DNA of 64,000 nt, from positions 558,001 to 622,000 of the forward strand of contig JACJID010000001.1 of assembly GCA_014138725.1 (NCBI GenBank), written 5' to 3'. A program made the position numbers and the translations under genes. Shown here piece after piece: positions 1-9,400 of this stretch. Under the pieces are notes generated by a model that saw only the letters and a list, made by a program, of their open reading frames with translations, had not been told where the DNA came from and did no database searches. The stretch is from Kutzneria viridogrisea. GTDB lineage: Bacteria > Actinomycetota > Actinomycetes > Mycobacteriales > Pseudonocardiaceae. How positions within the stretch are numbered: the first letter of the stretch is position 1; each line of letters begins with the position of its first letter.

Positions 1-1
1 T

Positions 2-949
2 GCTCGGGTCGCGGGCGAGTTCTACGTCAACGCCATCAACGTCATGCGCGGCGCCGAAGCGGTGTCGACCTACGCTCCGATCCCGGAAAGCGAGAAGTTC
101 CGGATCGAGTACTGGTCCCTGGAAGAGGCCAAACTCCAGCGGATGCCCAAGGCCAAGCCGCTGGCGGGCCGGATCGCGCTGGTGACTGGCGCCGGTTCGG
201 GCATCGGCAGGGCCATCGCCGAACGCCTCGCGGCCGAAGGCGCCTGCGTGGCTGTCGCCGATCTCAACGCCGACACCGCGGCCGAGGTCGCCAAGGGCAT
301 CGGTACTACGGACAAGGCCATCTCGGTGATCGCCGACGTCACCGACGCCGCCGCCGTCCAGGCTGCCGTGGACGCGACCGTACTGGCGTTCGGCGGTATC
401 GACCTGGCGGTGAACAACGCCGGGTTGTCGATCTCCAAGCCGCTGCTGGAGACCAGTGAGGAGGACTGGGACGTGCAGCACAACGTCATGGCCAAGGGCT
501 CCTTCCTGGTGTCCCAGGCGGCGGCCAGGGCCATGGTGGCGCAGGGGATCGGCGGCGACATCGTCTACATCTCGTCGAAGAACTCGGTGTTCGCCGGGCC
601 CAACAACCTCGCCTACGGCGCCGCCAAAGCCGATCAGGCCCACCAGGTCCGGCTGCTGGCCGCCGAACTCGGCGCGCACGGTATCCGCGTCAACGGGGTC
701 AACCCGGACGGCGTCGTGCGCGGCTCGGGGATCTTCGCGGGTGGCTGGGGCGCGCAGCGCGCTGCCGTGTACGGCGTGCCTGAGGAGAAGCTGGGCGAGT
801 TCTACGCCCAGCGCACGATCCTCAAGCGTGAGGTGCTGCCCGAGCACGTCGCCGCGGCGGTGTTCGCACTGACCGGCGGCGATCTGACCCACACGACCGG
901 TCTGCACGTGCCCGTGGACGCGGGCGTCGCAGCCGCTTTCCTTCGCTGA
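2..949 (+). CDS. Bifunctional rhamnulose-1-phosphate aldolase/short-chain dehydrogenase, 5' truncated by window edge
   Basis: The frame is open to the left edge, so only the C-terminal part is present and the aldolase half lies outside the window. What remains is a linker (ARVAGEFYVNAINVMRGAE...) and a complete SDR Rossmann domain. It has the nucleotide-binding signature TGAGSGIGRA (about 186-216), NNAG, and a catalytic Ser (ISSKNS) followed by YGAAK (about 613-627). Actinobacterial proteins of this architecture cleave L-rhamnulose-1-phosphate to DHAP and L-lactaldehyde and oxidise the aldehyde with NAD. The rhamnulokinase gene directly downstream fits that role. The internal ATG at 44 is unlikely to be the true start, because coding sequence typical of the family continues upstream of it. 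The SDR assignment is firm; the substrate is inferred from family and context. Confidence 0.85.
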   Translation, partial: ARVAGEFYVNAINVMRGAEAVSTYAPIPESEKFRIEYWSLEEAKLQRMPKAKPLAGRIALVTGAGSGIGRAIAERLAAEGACVAVADLNADTAAEVAKGIGTTDKAISVIADVTDAAAVQAAVDATVLAFGGIDLAVNNAGLSISKPLLETSEEDWDVQHNVMAKGSFLVSQAAARAMVAQGIGGDIVYISSKNSVFAGPNNLAYGAAKADQAHQVRLLAAELGAHGIRVNGVNPDGVVRGSGIFAGGWGAQRAAVYGVPEEKLGEFYAQRTILKREVLPEHVAAAVFALTGGDLTHTTGLHVPVDAGVAAAFLR

Positions 950-964
950 CGCAGGAGAGAGAGC

Positions 965-1072
965 ATGATCGACACCCCGGAGCCTGGTCTGGAGGGGATC
1001 ACCCCGCGCAGGGCCCGCATCGGCCTGGTCGCCGACCTGCTCGGGCTGGAGCTAGAGGTGGTGCGGCTCTGA
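965..1072 (+). CDS. 35-codon ORF between the aldolase/dehydrogenase and rhamnulokinase genes
   Basis: This short frame starts with ATG behind a strong Shine-Dalgarno sequence (AGGAGAGAGAG at about 952-962). Its TGA overlaps the ATG of the rhamnulokinase gene (ATGA at 1072). The predicted peptide, beginning MIDTPEPGLEGITPRRAR, is not recognised. The good ribosome binding site and the overlap make translation plausible, either as a small protein or as a leader that couples translation of the kinase. It could also be the decayed remnant of a larger gene of the operon. No function is assigned. Confidence 0.4.
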   Translation: MIDTPEPGLEGITPRRARIGLVADLLGLELEVVRL

Positions 1073-2532
1073 TGCGGCTGGCAGCGGTCGATCTTGGTGC
1101 TTCCAGCGGGCGCGTCATCGTCGGGTCCGTGGGCCCCGGGCAGTTGGAGATCGAGGAGGTGCGGCGGTTCGCCAACGGTGCCGTCCGGATCGGGCACCGC
1201 AACGGTTCCACCCTGCACTGGGACGTCCTGGGGATCTACCGGGAGACCTTGACGGGCTTGCGGGCCGTGGGGGACCTGGACGGGATCGGGATCGACTCGT
1301 GGGCGGTGGACTACGGGCTGCTCGACGCCCACGGCGCGCTGCTGGGCAATCCGGTGCACTACCGGGACTCCCGCACGGACGGCGTGCTGGAGAGCCTGAT
1401 CCGGAGGGTGCCAGCGCGGAAGCTGTTCGACATCACCGGGTTGCAGCAACTCCCGTTCAACACCCTGTACCAGCTGATCTCCGACCGGGAGCGGCTGGAC
1501 TCGGCCGAGACCATGCTGATGATCCCGGACCTGCTGGCGTACTGGCTGACCGGTCGGATCGGCGCCGAACGCACCAACGCCTCCACGACCCAGCTCTACG
1601 ACGTGCGCGCTCAGGCCTGGGCGATCGGGCTGGCCGAACAGGTCGGCATCCCGGTCCGGTTGTTGCCACCGCTGCGGGATCCAGGGGAGCGCATCGGCAC
1701 GCTGCTCCCCGACCTCGCCGCTGAGCTGGGCATGCCGGAGGTTCCTGTGGTGGCCGTGGGTTCGCACGACACCGCATCCGCCGTCGTTGCCGTGCCTGCC
1801 GAGTCGGGTGCGAACTTCGCGTACATCTCCTCGGGCACGTGGTCGCTCGTCGGGCTCGAGCTGGACGCGCCCGAGCTCAGTGATGCCGCGATGGCTGCCA
1901 ACTTCACCAACGAGACCGGGGTCGACGGCACGATCCGCTTCCTGCGCAACGTGATGGGTCTGTGGGTGCTGACCGAGACCCTCCGGACCTGGGATGCGCG
2001 AGGCCACCACGTCGACCTGGCCGAGGTTCTCACGGCTGCCGCCGAGGTTCAGCCCTTGCGCGCGGTCGTGGACATCGATGCGCCCGCTTTCCTACCGCCC
2101 GGGGACATGCCCGCGCGCATCAGGGCCGCGTGCGAGCAGACAGGACAGCGCCCACCGGAAAGCGCCGCCGAGACGGTTCGATGCGTTGTGGACAGCCTGG
2201 CGTTGGCCTACCGGCGGACTGTTCGGCAGGCTGCTGAACTGGCGGGCAAGACCGTCGACATCGTTCACCTCGTCGGAGGCGGCACACGCAACCAGCTGCT
2301 GTGCCAGTTGACCGCCGACGCTTGTGGCGTGCCGGTGCTGGCGGGGCCTGTCGAGGCGGCTGCCCTGGGGAACGTGCTGGTCCAGGCACGGACACTGGGC
2401 GCGGATCTGCCCGACCTCGCCGCGATGCGAGCGTTGGTTCGGCAGACCCAGCCGTTGCGGACCTACCAGCCGTCGGGCACGGACGACTGGGCCGCTGCGG
2501 AAGCACGGCTGGCACCGGGACGTGTCGGATGA
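1072..2532 (+). CDS. rhaB: Rhamnulokinase (FGGY family)
   Basis: This 486-residue FGGY carbohydrate kinase phosphorylates L-rhamnulose to L-rhamnulose-1-phosphate using ATP. The N-terminus reads RLAAVDLGASSGRV, the phosphate-1 loop typical of rhamnulokinases, which have DLGASSGR rather than the DxGT of xylulokinases. Other family features are DSWAVDYGLLD (sugar-binding region), GSHDTASAV, SSGTWSLVG (phosphate-2 loop) and VGGGTRNQLLCQ (adenosine region). The length is normal for RhaB. It overlaps the preceding 35-codon frame by ATGA and follows the rhamnulose-phosphate aldolase gene, so kinase and aldolase are in one catabolic operon. An isomerase gene presumably lies to the left of the window. 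The function is well supported by both sequence and context. Confidence 0.9.
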   Translation: MRLAAVDLGASSGRVIVGSVGPGQLEIEEVRRFANGAVRIGHRNGSTLHWDVLGIYRETLTGLRAVGDLDGIGIDSWAVDYGLLDAHGALLGNPVHYRDSRTDGVLESLIRRVPARKLFDITGLQQLPFNTLYQLISDRERLDSAETMLMIPDLLAYWLTGRIGAERTNASTTQLYDVRAQAWAIGLAEQVGIPVRLLPPLRDPGERIGTLLPDLAAELGMPEVPVVAVGSHDTASAVVAVPAESGANFAYISSGTWSLVGLELDAPELSDAAMAANFTNETGVDGTIRFLRNVMGLWVLTETLRTWDARGHHVDLAEVLTAAAEVQPLRAVVDIDAPAFLPPGDMPARIRAACEQTGQRPPESAAETVRCVVDSLALAYRRTVRQAAELAGKTVDIVHLVGGGTRNQLLCQLTADACGVPVLAGPVEAAALGNVLVQARTLGADLPDLAAMRALVRQTQPLRTYQPSGTDDWAAAEARLAPGRVG

Positions 2533-2575
2533 GGGCGCGGTACCACATAGCCCAGCGAGGACGTGTGCACTGCGT

Positions 2576-2609
2576 CCGCTGGGCCGTCAAGTAAGCGACG
2601 GCCCAGCGG
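2576..2609. terminator. Bidirectional terminator hairpin
   Basis: A perfect 13-bp inverted repeat, CCGCTGGGCCGTC (2576-2588) and GACGGCCCAGCGG (2597-2609), flanks an 8-nt loop. It lies between the convergent rhamnulokinase and FAD-monooxygenase genes. There is no U-tract, as is usual for actinomycete terminators. Confidence 0.75.
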
Positions 2610-2634
2610 CGCAATTTGGGCGGTGGCCACGGCC

Positions 2635-4206
2635 TCAGGGCGAGAGGAACCTGGCGAGGTAGGTGCGGAGGGCCTCGACGCGGTCGATCGGGGCGGACAG
2701 CCCGACATACCCGTCCGGCCGAATCAGCTTGAGATCGTGCACGCGACCCAGGTGCCGGGTGGGATCCCGATCTGCCGCGAGGACGGGCAGGACGTCGATG
2801 GGAGCCGGGGAGTGCGCGCAGTCCTGCCGAAGCCGGTGCAGGGTGCCGGCGTCGGCTCGGGCAGCGGCCACCAGCAGCGTCCAGCGGTCGTACCCGAGGA
2901 GCTGGTGCAGGCGAACAGGTGGCCCACCGGCAGCGGGGATGACGAGGACGTCCGGCATCCGATCGCCGGCCCGCGGCCCGCGACCGGGCAGGAGCGGCAG
3001 TTGCCACGACAGCGGGCTCCCACGGTGGTTCCTGCCGAAGTCGCTCATCAGCCACTCCACCCGCCGCTGGCAGCCCGGCCACGGCAGCGCGGCCTTCAGC
3101 AGGGCGGTTCGCACCCGGTGTAGCGGCTCCGGCAGGAGCGTCTCCATGATGTTGAGCCTCATGTCGCGGATCACCCCCTGAGCGAGTGCTCGCTGCTCGG
3201 TGTCGTAGGAGTCCAGCAGGATCTCGGCCGCCTGACCGCAGTGCACCGCGGCGAGTTTCCAGGCGAGGTTGTGGGCGCCGAGCATGCCCACGTTCATCCC
3301 GTGCCCGCCGATGGGCGCCCAGGCGTGCGCGGCGTCGCCAGCCAGCAGCACCCGGCCGTGCCGGAACGCGGCGGCGAGGCGGTCGGAGAAGCGCCCTCTG
3401 CTCAGCCAGACCGGTTCCACCACGGTGAGCCGCAGCTCCGGGATGTCCGCGGTGGCCGCCACCAGGTCACGCAACTCCGTCAGCGTGGGCGGTTCCGTGT
3501 GCGCTGGTTCCGGGTCGTCGCGGACGCAGAAGATGCGGTACCCGGGACCCGGCGTGGGGAAGGCGATCACCGTGCACCGCCCGGCGAGGAAGATATAGCC
3601 GTGGCCCGGCCGGTCGGACAGGGGCCAGGACGGCACGACATTGCCCTGGATCACCTGAAGGTTGGCGCGACGCTTGCCCTCGAAGGGGATGCCGAGCCAC
3701 TCGCGGACCGCACTGCGGTTGCCGTCGCAGGCGACCACCCACGGCGCGGTGGCCACCTGGCTGCTGCCATCGGGCAGCCGCAACGTCACCTCGACGTGGT
3801 CCGCGTCCTGGCGCATCCCCGTCGCCTCGGTCCGCCACTCGACGTTCACCTCGCGCTCTGCCAGCTCCTCGGCGAGCAACCGCTCGATGTCGTTCTGCTC
3901 GATGGTCATCGCGCACGGGTAGTCCGAGTCGAACCGCCCGGTCACGAAGGAACCCAGGCGACGCCCGTCGCCGTAGAACTCCGCGCCGCGCATCTGGTAG
4001 GAATGCCGCCGGATCGTCTCGCCGACGCCCAGCGCGCCGAGCGCCTCGCCAGCCCGGGGAAAGATCACATCGGCCCGAGGTTCCCGGTTGGTGCCCGGCG
4101 CCCTGTCCACGATCCGCACCCGCACGGACAGGCGCCGCAGGGCGTTCGCGAGAGTCAGGCCCACCGGCCCCGCACCGATCACGAGCACGTCAGCGGCGTG
4201 TTCCAT
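2635..4206 (-). CDS. FAD-dependent monooxygenase, RebC/StaC-like indolocarbazole tailoring enzyme
   Basis: This 523-residue class A flavoprotein monooxygenase has the FAD dinucleotide fold GAGPVG at residues 11-16. It also has the DG motif in VVACDGNRSAVREW (about 155-168) and the GD motif GRVLLAGDAAHAWAP (about 281-295). In rebeccamycin and staurosporine pathways the homologous RebC or StaC acts with the P450 on chromopyrrolic acid and sets the oxidation state of the pyrrole-derived ring, giving arcyriaflavin or K252c. Here it is the last gene of the O-D-P-methyltransferase-C operon, 15 bp after the methyltransferase gene. The ATG has a GGGAGGTCG ribosome site upstream. By sequence alone it could be any aromatic hydroxylase; the operon context carries the assignment. 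RebC-type cannot be told from StaC-type, or from a hydroxylating relative, by eye. Confidence 0.8.
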   Translation of the reverse strand: MEHAADVLVIGAGPVGLTLANALRRLSVRVRIVDRAPGTNREPRADVIFPRAGEALGALGVGETIRRHSYQMRGAEFYGDGRRLGSFVTGRFDSDYPCAMTIEQNDIERLLAEELAEREVNVEWRTEATGMRQDADHVEVTLRLPDGSSQVATAPWVVACDGNRSAVREWLGIPFEGKRRANLQVIQGNVVPSWPLSDRPGHGYIFLAGRCTVIAFPTPGPGYRIFCVRDDPEPAHTEPPTLTELRDLVAATADIPELRLTVVEPVWLSRGRFSDRLAAAFRHGRVLLAGDAAHAWAPIGGHGMNVGMLGAHNLAWKLAAVHCGQAAEILLDSYDTEQRALAQGVIRDMRLNIMETLLPEPLHRVRTALLKAALPWPGCQRRVEWLMSDFGRNHRGSPLSWQLPLLPGRGPRAGDRMPDVLVIPAAGGPPVRLHQLLGYDRWTLLVAAARADAGTLHRLRQDCAHSPAPIDVLPVLAADRDPTRHLGRVHDLKLIRPDGYVGLSAPIDRVEALRTYLARFLSP

Positions 4207-4221
4207 GTTCGACCTCCCTGC

Positions 4222-5244
4222 TCAGACGGGAACGACCTCGAGCACGTTCAGCGCTGACTCGGTATCGAGGACACGGGTCAACCGCAGTCCAGCCTCGGCG
4301 AGGAGAGTGACGTACTCGTCCTTTGTGCGTTCGCGTCCCCCGTAGACGAAAAGCACGGCGAGATCGACGAACTTGCTCGGGTGGGGCGTGTCCCCGCTGG
4401 GCACCACCCAGTCGACGAGCAGGAGCCGACTCCGCGTGTCCAGTGCCCGGCGGCAGTTGCGCAGGATGGTCAGGACCTGCTCGTCGGGCCAGTTGTGCAG
4501 GATCCCCTTCAGCAGGTAGACGTCACCGCCTGCGGGGACCGACCAGAGGAAGTCGCCGCCGAGGAAGGTGCAGCGCTCGGCCAGTCCGTTGGCGGCCAGC
4601 AGTTCGTTGGCCGCGTCGGCGAGATGCGGCTGGTCGTAGACCACGCCGGTGGTTGCGGGGTTGGCGTGCAGGATCGCGCTGAGGAAGGCACCGTTTCCGC
4701 CACCGACATCGACGATCTGGCGCGCTGCGGAGAGGTCGCAGGAACCGGCCAGTGCCTGGCCCATCACACGGCTGTGCTCGCCCATCGCGGCGTTGAAGAT
4801 CGCACCGTGCTCGGGATGGGTCCGCAGGTGGTCGAACAGCGACTCGCCGAAGACCTGTGGAACGGTCGCGCTGCCCGTTCGCAGGCTGTACCCGGCCTCG
4901 GCGTAGACCCCGTTGAACAGCGCCTGGAAGAGCACCCATGACCGCAACGACTGCGAGTGGTCCGCCCGCAGTCGGTCGCCGACCGGTGTCAGTGCGAACC
5001 GGGCCGGTTCGACCTCGGTGAACACGCCGACACCGGCGAGCGCCCGCAGCAGCCGGTACAGGGCGTCAGGGTGAGTCGAGGTCGCGCCCGCGAGATCCTT
5101 GGTGTCGCGTGGCCCGTCACCGAGCAGGTCCGCGACCCCGATCTCGGCGGCGAGCTGGAGGGCTCGGGCCGGGCCGAACCCCTCGGACAGCCGCAGGAGC
5201 TGGAAGGCGTGGTTGGTGCGCTGCTGCTGGTCGATGTCATGCAT
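4222..5244 (-). CDS. SAM-dependent O-methyltransferase (Methyltransf_2 type) of the indolocarbazole operon
   Basis: This 340-residue protein has an N-terminal winged-helix dimerisation domain (about residues 10-100) and a Rossmann SAM domain with VDVGGGNGAFL (about 177-187). It resembles polyketide O-methyltransferases of the DnrK/RdmB group. LLKGILHNWPDE carries the His that acts as base in the O-methylating members. The start is taken as ATG 5244 because a GGGGGA ribosome site lies 4-5 nt upstream; an in-frame GTG at 5259 lacks one. The gene overlaps the P450 stop by 8 nt, so it is translationally coupled to the indolocarbazole core. The likely acceptor is a hydroxyl or carboxyl of the aglycone. 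Carboxyl methylation has been described for environmental tryptophan-dimer clusters, so both remain open. Confidence 0.8.
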   Translation of the reverse strand: MHDIDQQQRTNHAFQLLRLSEGFGPARALQLAAEIGVADLLGDGPRDTKDLAGATSTHPDALYRLLRALAGVGVFTEVEPARFALTPVGDRLRADHSQSLRSWVLFQALFNGVYAEAGYSLRTGSATVPQVFGESLFDHLRTHPEHGAIFNAAMGEHSRVMGQALAGSCDLSAARQIVDVGGGNGAFLSAILHANPATTGVVYDQPHLADAANELLAANGLAERCTFLGGDFLWSVPAGGDVYLLKGILHNWPDEQVLTILRNCRRALDTRSRLLLVDWVVPSGDTPHPSKFVDLAVLFVYGGRERTKDEYVTLLAEAGLRLTRVLDTESALNVLEVVPV

Positions 5245-6478
5245 CAGATCCCCCTGCACAGGTGGTGAGCGTGAGTCGTTCCGGGCCGTGGAAGACCACG
5301 TCCGGGGCGAACTGGACCGGTTCGTCGGTCAGGTGGAGCCCGGGAAGCTGCCGGAACAGCTCGTTGAGTCCGATCTCGGTCTCCGCCCGTGCCAGCGCGG
5401 AGCCCAGGCAGTGGTGGATGCCGATGCCGAAGCCGCAGTGCCGGTTCGGCCGCCGGTCCAGCCGCACGACATCGGGATCGGGACAGAGCAGCGGATCGCG
5501 GTTCGCCGAGCCGAGTACGAGCACCAGCTTCTCGCCCCGGTGGATGGACCGTCCACGCAGCACCTGGTCGCGCTGGGCCCAGCGGGTCACCATCTGTACC
5601 GGGGGGTCGTAGCGGATGAGTTCGTCCACCGCGACAGGCATGAGTTCGGGGTTGGCGCGCAGCTCCCCGAGTACCTCCGGCGTCCTCAGCAGCGCGAGCA
5701 CCGACTTGCTGATGAGGTTCGTTGTCGTCTCGTGGCCGGCGGTGAGCAGGTGTACGCAGGTGGCGATGAGTTCGTCATCGGTCAGTGACCCGCCCCGATC
5801 CTTGGCCCGCACCAACAAGGCGATCAGATCCTCGCGAGGTTCGCGTCGGCGCCGCTGTACTTCCCGCCGGAAGTAGTCGGAGAGTTCGCAGGCTGCCGTC
5901 TCCGCCTCGGCGTAGTTGCCGGACCGCCCCGAACTGGCCTGCTGGAGCGACATGGCCTGCTTCCGGAGCCAGATGCGATCCTGCCGGGGCACCCCCAGCA
6001 GTTCGCAGATGACGAGGATCGGCAGGGGAGCCGCGAAGTCCGCGACCAGGTCGACCGTCGGGCTGCTCGCCATGGCGGTGGCGAGTTCTCGTGCGATCGC
6101 CGCCACGCGTGGTCGCAGTGTGGTCACGACCTGGGGCGAGAACTCTCTGGTGAGCAGGGAACGCAGGCGGGTGTGGCGTGGTGGATCCAGGAAGACCAGC
6201 CAGTTCGAGACGATCCTGCGCAGGGCGGCGCATTCCGTTGGCACGACCGAGGAGAACTGGGTGTCGCCGCGCCCGAAGCACCGGTTGGACAGCACGCTCG
6301 TGACGTCGTCGTAGCGGAAGGCGAACCAGGTGTTGGTTCCGCTGGCGTTCGCCGGACCGAGGTGGACCGGATCGGTTTCGCGATAGTGACGGTAAATCGG
6401 GTAGGGGTTGGCGAGGTCCTCGGCCGACCAGCCTCTCAGGTCGAACCGTCGCGGAGCCTGTCTGGTCATGGCGCTCAT
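5237..6478 (-). CDS. Cytochrome P450, StaP/RebP-like chromopyrrolic acid aryl-coupling enzyme
   Basis: This is a 413-residue soluble bacterial P450. The N-terminus, RFDLRGWSAEDLANPYPIYR, matches the CYP245 (StaP/RebP) pattern. The I-helix reads TAGHETTTNL, the ExxR helix is in VDELIRYDPP, and the heme loop FGIGIHHCLGSALAR supplies the Cys ligand. Family members carry out the oxidative C-C coupling of the two indoles of chromopyrrolic acid, with decarboxylation completed together with the RebC/StaC flavoenzyme. ATG 6478 overlaps the TGA of the upstream D gene (ATGA), and the stop overlaps the methyltransferase start. Assignment rests on the combination of N-terminal similarity and the flanking D, O and C genes. 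Confidence 0.85.
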   Translation of the reverse strand: MSAMTRQAPRRFDLRGWSAEDLANPYPIYRHYRETDPVHLGPANASGTNTWFAFRYDDVTSVLSNRCFGRGDTQFSSVVPTECAALRRIVSNWLVFLDPPRHTRLRSLLTREFSPQVVTTLRPRVAAIARELATAMASSPTVDLVADFAAPLPILVICELLGVPRQDRIWLRKQAMSLQQASSGRSGNYAEAETAACELSDYFRREVQRRRREPREDLIALLVRAKDRGGSLTDDELIATCVHLLTAGHETTTNLISKSVLALLRTPEVLGELRANPELMPVAVDELIRYDPPVQMVTRWAQRDQVLRGRSIHRGEKLVLVLGSANRDPLLCPDPDVVRLDRRPNRHCGFGIGIHHCLGSALARAETEIGLNELFRQLPGLHLTDEPVQFAPDVVFHGPERLTLTTCAGGSDA

Positions 6479-9400
6479 GTGCCGCTCGTTTCGGAGGTGT
6501 GGAAGAAGCTGGTCAGGTAGTCGAGGGTTTCCGCCACGCTGGCGGGGACGATCTCGCACTTGTGGGCTGCCAGCGCGAGGTGCCGGAAGCGCAGTGCGAT
6601 GGCCCGCCGCGCCACGTCCGGCCGGGACAGGTGCCCGGGCGGGGACTCCAGCTCGAACGATGGCCCGGCGGTCGCTCCCGGTCGCCCGGAGGGCAGGGTC
6701 GCCAGCAACTCGCCCAGCGGTCGCATGACCCCGGCCATGACGTCGATGGCCCTGTTCATCAGTGCCGAGCGCCGCAGGCTGGCATCCGGCTGCTGGCCGA
6801 AGTGCTGGACCATCAGCTGGAGCGCCATGAAGTAGGACCGGTCGAACAGTCGCACGACCTGTGCCGCCGAGGGGTCGACGACCAGTTGCCGCACCGGGTT
6901 TCCCTCCTGCAGGGTGGGGTTGCGCAGCATCGGGTAGGCCGGCCACGGTGTGCGTCGGCCACCCCAGCCCGTGACCTGTTCGGTCACGAGGAGTTCGGCC
7001 ATGTGCTGGAAGGTGTCGAAGTGGGACCTCTCGGTGGGATCGGGATTGGCCGGGGTGAGCACGTTTCCCTCGCCCTGTTCGGTGATGACGTCGATGGCGA
7101 ACAGGGCACTGGCGAGGTCGTCGACCTCGAGTTGGTAGTCGGGGTGGACCGTGTTGATCGACTCCCGGAGGAAGAGGTGGTGTTCCCCTCCGCCGCGCCC
7201 CTTGCGCACCATGAACAGGTCCGGGACGCGGTGCAGGCCGTCGCGGATGTCCGCGTACAGCTCGCTCAGTGAGCCGTAGCGGTTGTCCGTGCTGGTTCCT
7301 GGCCGCGTGAGGGCACTGTGCTCGACTGTGTCGACGAGCCGGTCCGGTTGCTCGATGGCGATGAACCGCTGGACACTGCTGAGGCTGAGGGGTTCCAGCG
7401 ACAGGTCGAGTGGAATGGCCAGTTGGTGGTTGATGGTGCCGAAATCGACGAGCGGAACGTGGAACGGTTCCCCGATCGCCATGATGATGTTGTTGACGGC
7501 CAGGAAGTGGATCATTTCCTCGCGTGCCACGGCCAGCAGGCTGCCTCGTATTCCGCCGTCCTGTGTTTCGCCGCCGTCACCACAGGCCAACCGCGCCTGG
7601 TGGATCGACCACTGGCCGCGGCGCACGTACTCGGCCGCGGCACCGTGCGTGGGCACCGAGAACGCCGCGTACAGGTACTGCAACATCACGGCGAGCTCGA
7701 TCGTCGCGGCATCGCGCAACGCGAGCAGGAGCCCGCCGCGGGTGGTGATCCGCCCAGTGGCCGACCGGGTCGCCGGAACGAACGCGGGCACGCTGCTCAC
7801 TGCGTTCTGGGCGTGCAGGAATCGCAGTAGCAGGCGCGCCTTCGGCTCGGAGAGGTCCCGTGTGGACGGCATGTAGTAGGTCTTCGTCTTGTTGCGCGGG
7901 TCGCACATCTGCCAGATCAGGTCGCGGTAGGTGCGCACCATGAACTGGTCGGCCAGACTGAACACCTCGGCCCTCATGAAGGGGTACAGGAGTTCGTAGT
8001 AGGCGAAGACCTCCCGGTACACCAGGTCGAAGGTGACGTCCTCCTGGGCGATCTCGTCCAGTCGCCAGTCGTCCGGGAGCACGCGCACCGACAGCGCCCC
8101 CGCACCGGCCCAGTAGCCGAGCAGGTCGTCGTTGTCGTAGCTGGCCGCGGCGGAGCCTGGCTGGGTCCGGTCACACGGCAGGTCCTCGCGGTGCGCGGAG
8201 AGCAGGACACGGGCGGTGCCCGCCCGTGCGCCACGCATGCTGAACCAGCCGCGGCCCGCCTCGTCGGTGCGCAGGGTGCAGGTACCGGACCAGTCTCCGG
8301 GATCACCCAGTCGCCCGGCCCGCAGGCGTACGATCTCGACGTCCTCTGGTCGTGCCTGGGGTGATTGGGCCACCTCGTCCCGTGGAAGCGCCCGGGGATT
8401 GAAGAACTGCCGCACGTGGACCCCTTCGACGGCGTGCGGGCGGCCGCGCACGAAGGACCGGACGGGCACTTCGATGTCGTGCTCGGAGTCCTCGCCGTGT
8501 CGAGGGTGTTCCAGGATGAGGCAGGCGTCGTCGACCTGGAGGTTGATCTCCCGCTCCCGGAGCAGCATCATGCGGGCGCCGGTGAAGTCGGTGCCCATCA
8601 GGCACAGGGCCTGCTCATCGGCCGCCGAGGGACTCTGAACGGGAACCGTCACGATGCCACTGGTCAGGCTGGCGCCGCGGAGATAGGTCGCGGCGGGCAC
8701 GTGTGCGACGAGCTGGTCGGTGTCGACGGTGCGCAGCTCCAGGTCGCCCAGATCCAGCAGCGGGCCAGGTTTGCCGCTACCTGCGCGACCTGTCACTGGT
8801 ATCGCATTGATCATGTTGAGCGTGACCTGGTCGGGCGTGACCTCGACGGTGAGGGTGTGCAGGCCCGGCCGTTGCGGCAGGAGCAGGCGTCCCGCCGGAT
8901 AGGTGCGTGCCTCGTGCGCCCGCCAGGGAGCGATCGTGCCGCGCAGCTGCCAGCAGCTGGGTGCGTCGGGCGCGCGCGGTGGGGACATGTTGCTGAGTCC
9001 GAACTGGACCACCAGGCCGTCCGCCGCACCGGAGTCGAGCAGGGCTCGCATTCGGGTGACCGTCGGCGAGACCGAGGCCTCCTCCAGCCAGGTGAGCCCG
9101 GCGCCCGAGGGCACGACGAACTGGTAGAGGGTGGACAGCCTCAGCAGCGGTGCCAGGTGGTGGTCGCCGACCTCCAGGACGTGGTTGAAGTTGTGCCACC
9201 GCGGCGGTTGCAGCCCGGTCACCTCCCCGGCGAGCAGGTAGCCCACGTCGTGGGAGCGGCCCGCACGGCCCACGCAGAACCGGCCGACCATCAGGGCGGT
9301 GGTCCAGTTCGAGGAGGGATCGACATCGAACACCCTGGCCCGGTTGACCGTGGTGGCCAGGTACGGGTTGTAGTGCCCCCACATGTCGACGCTGCGCCCG

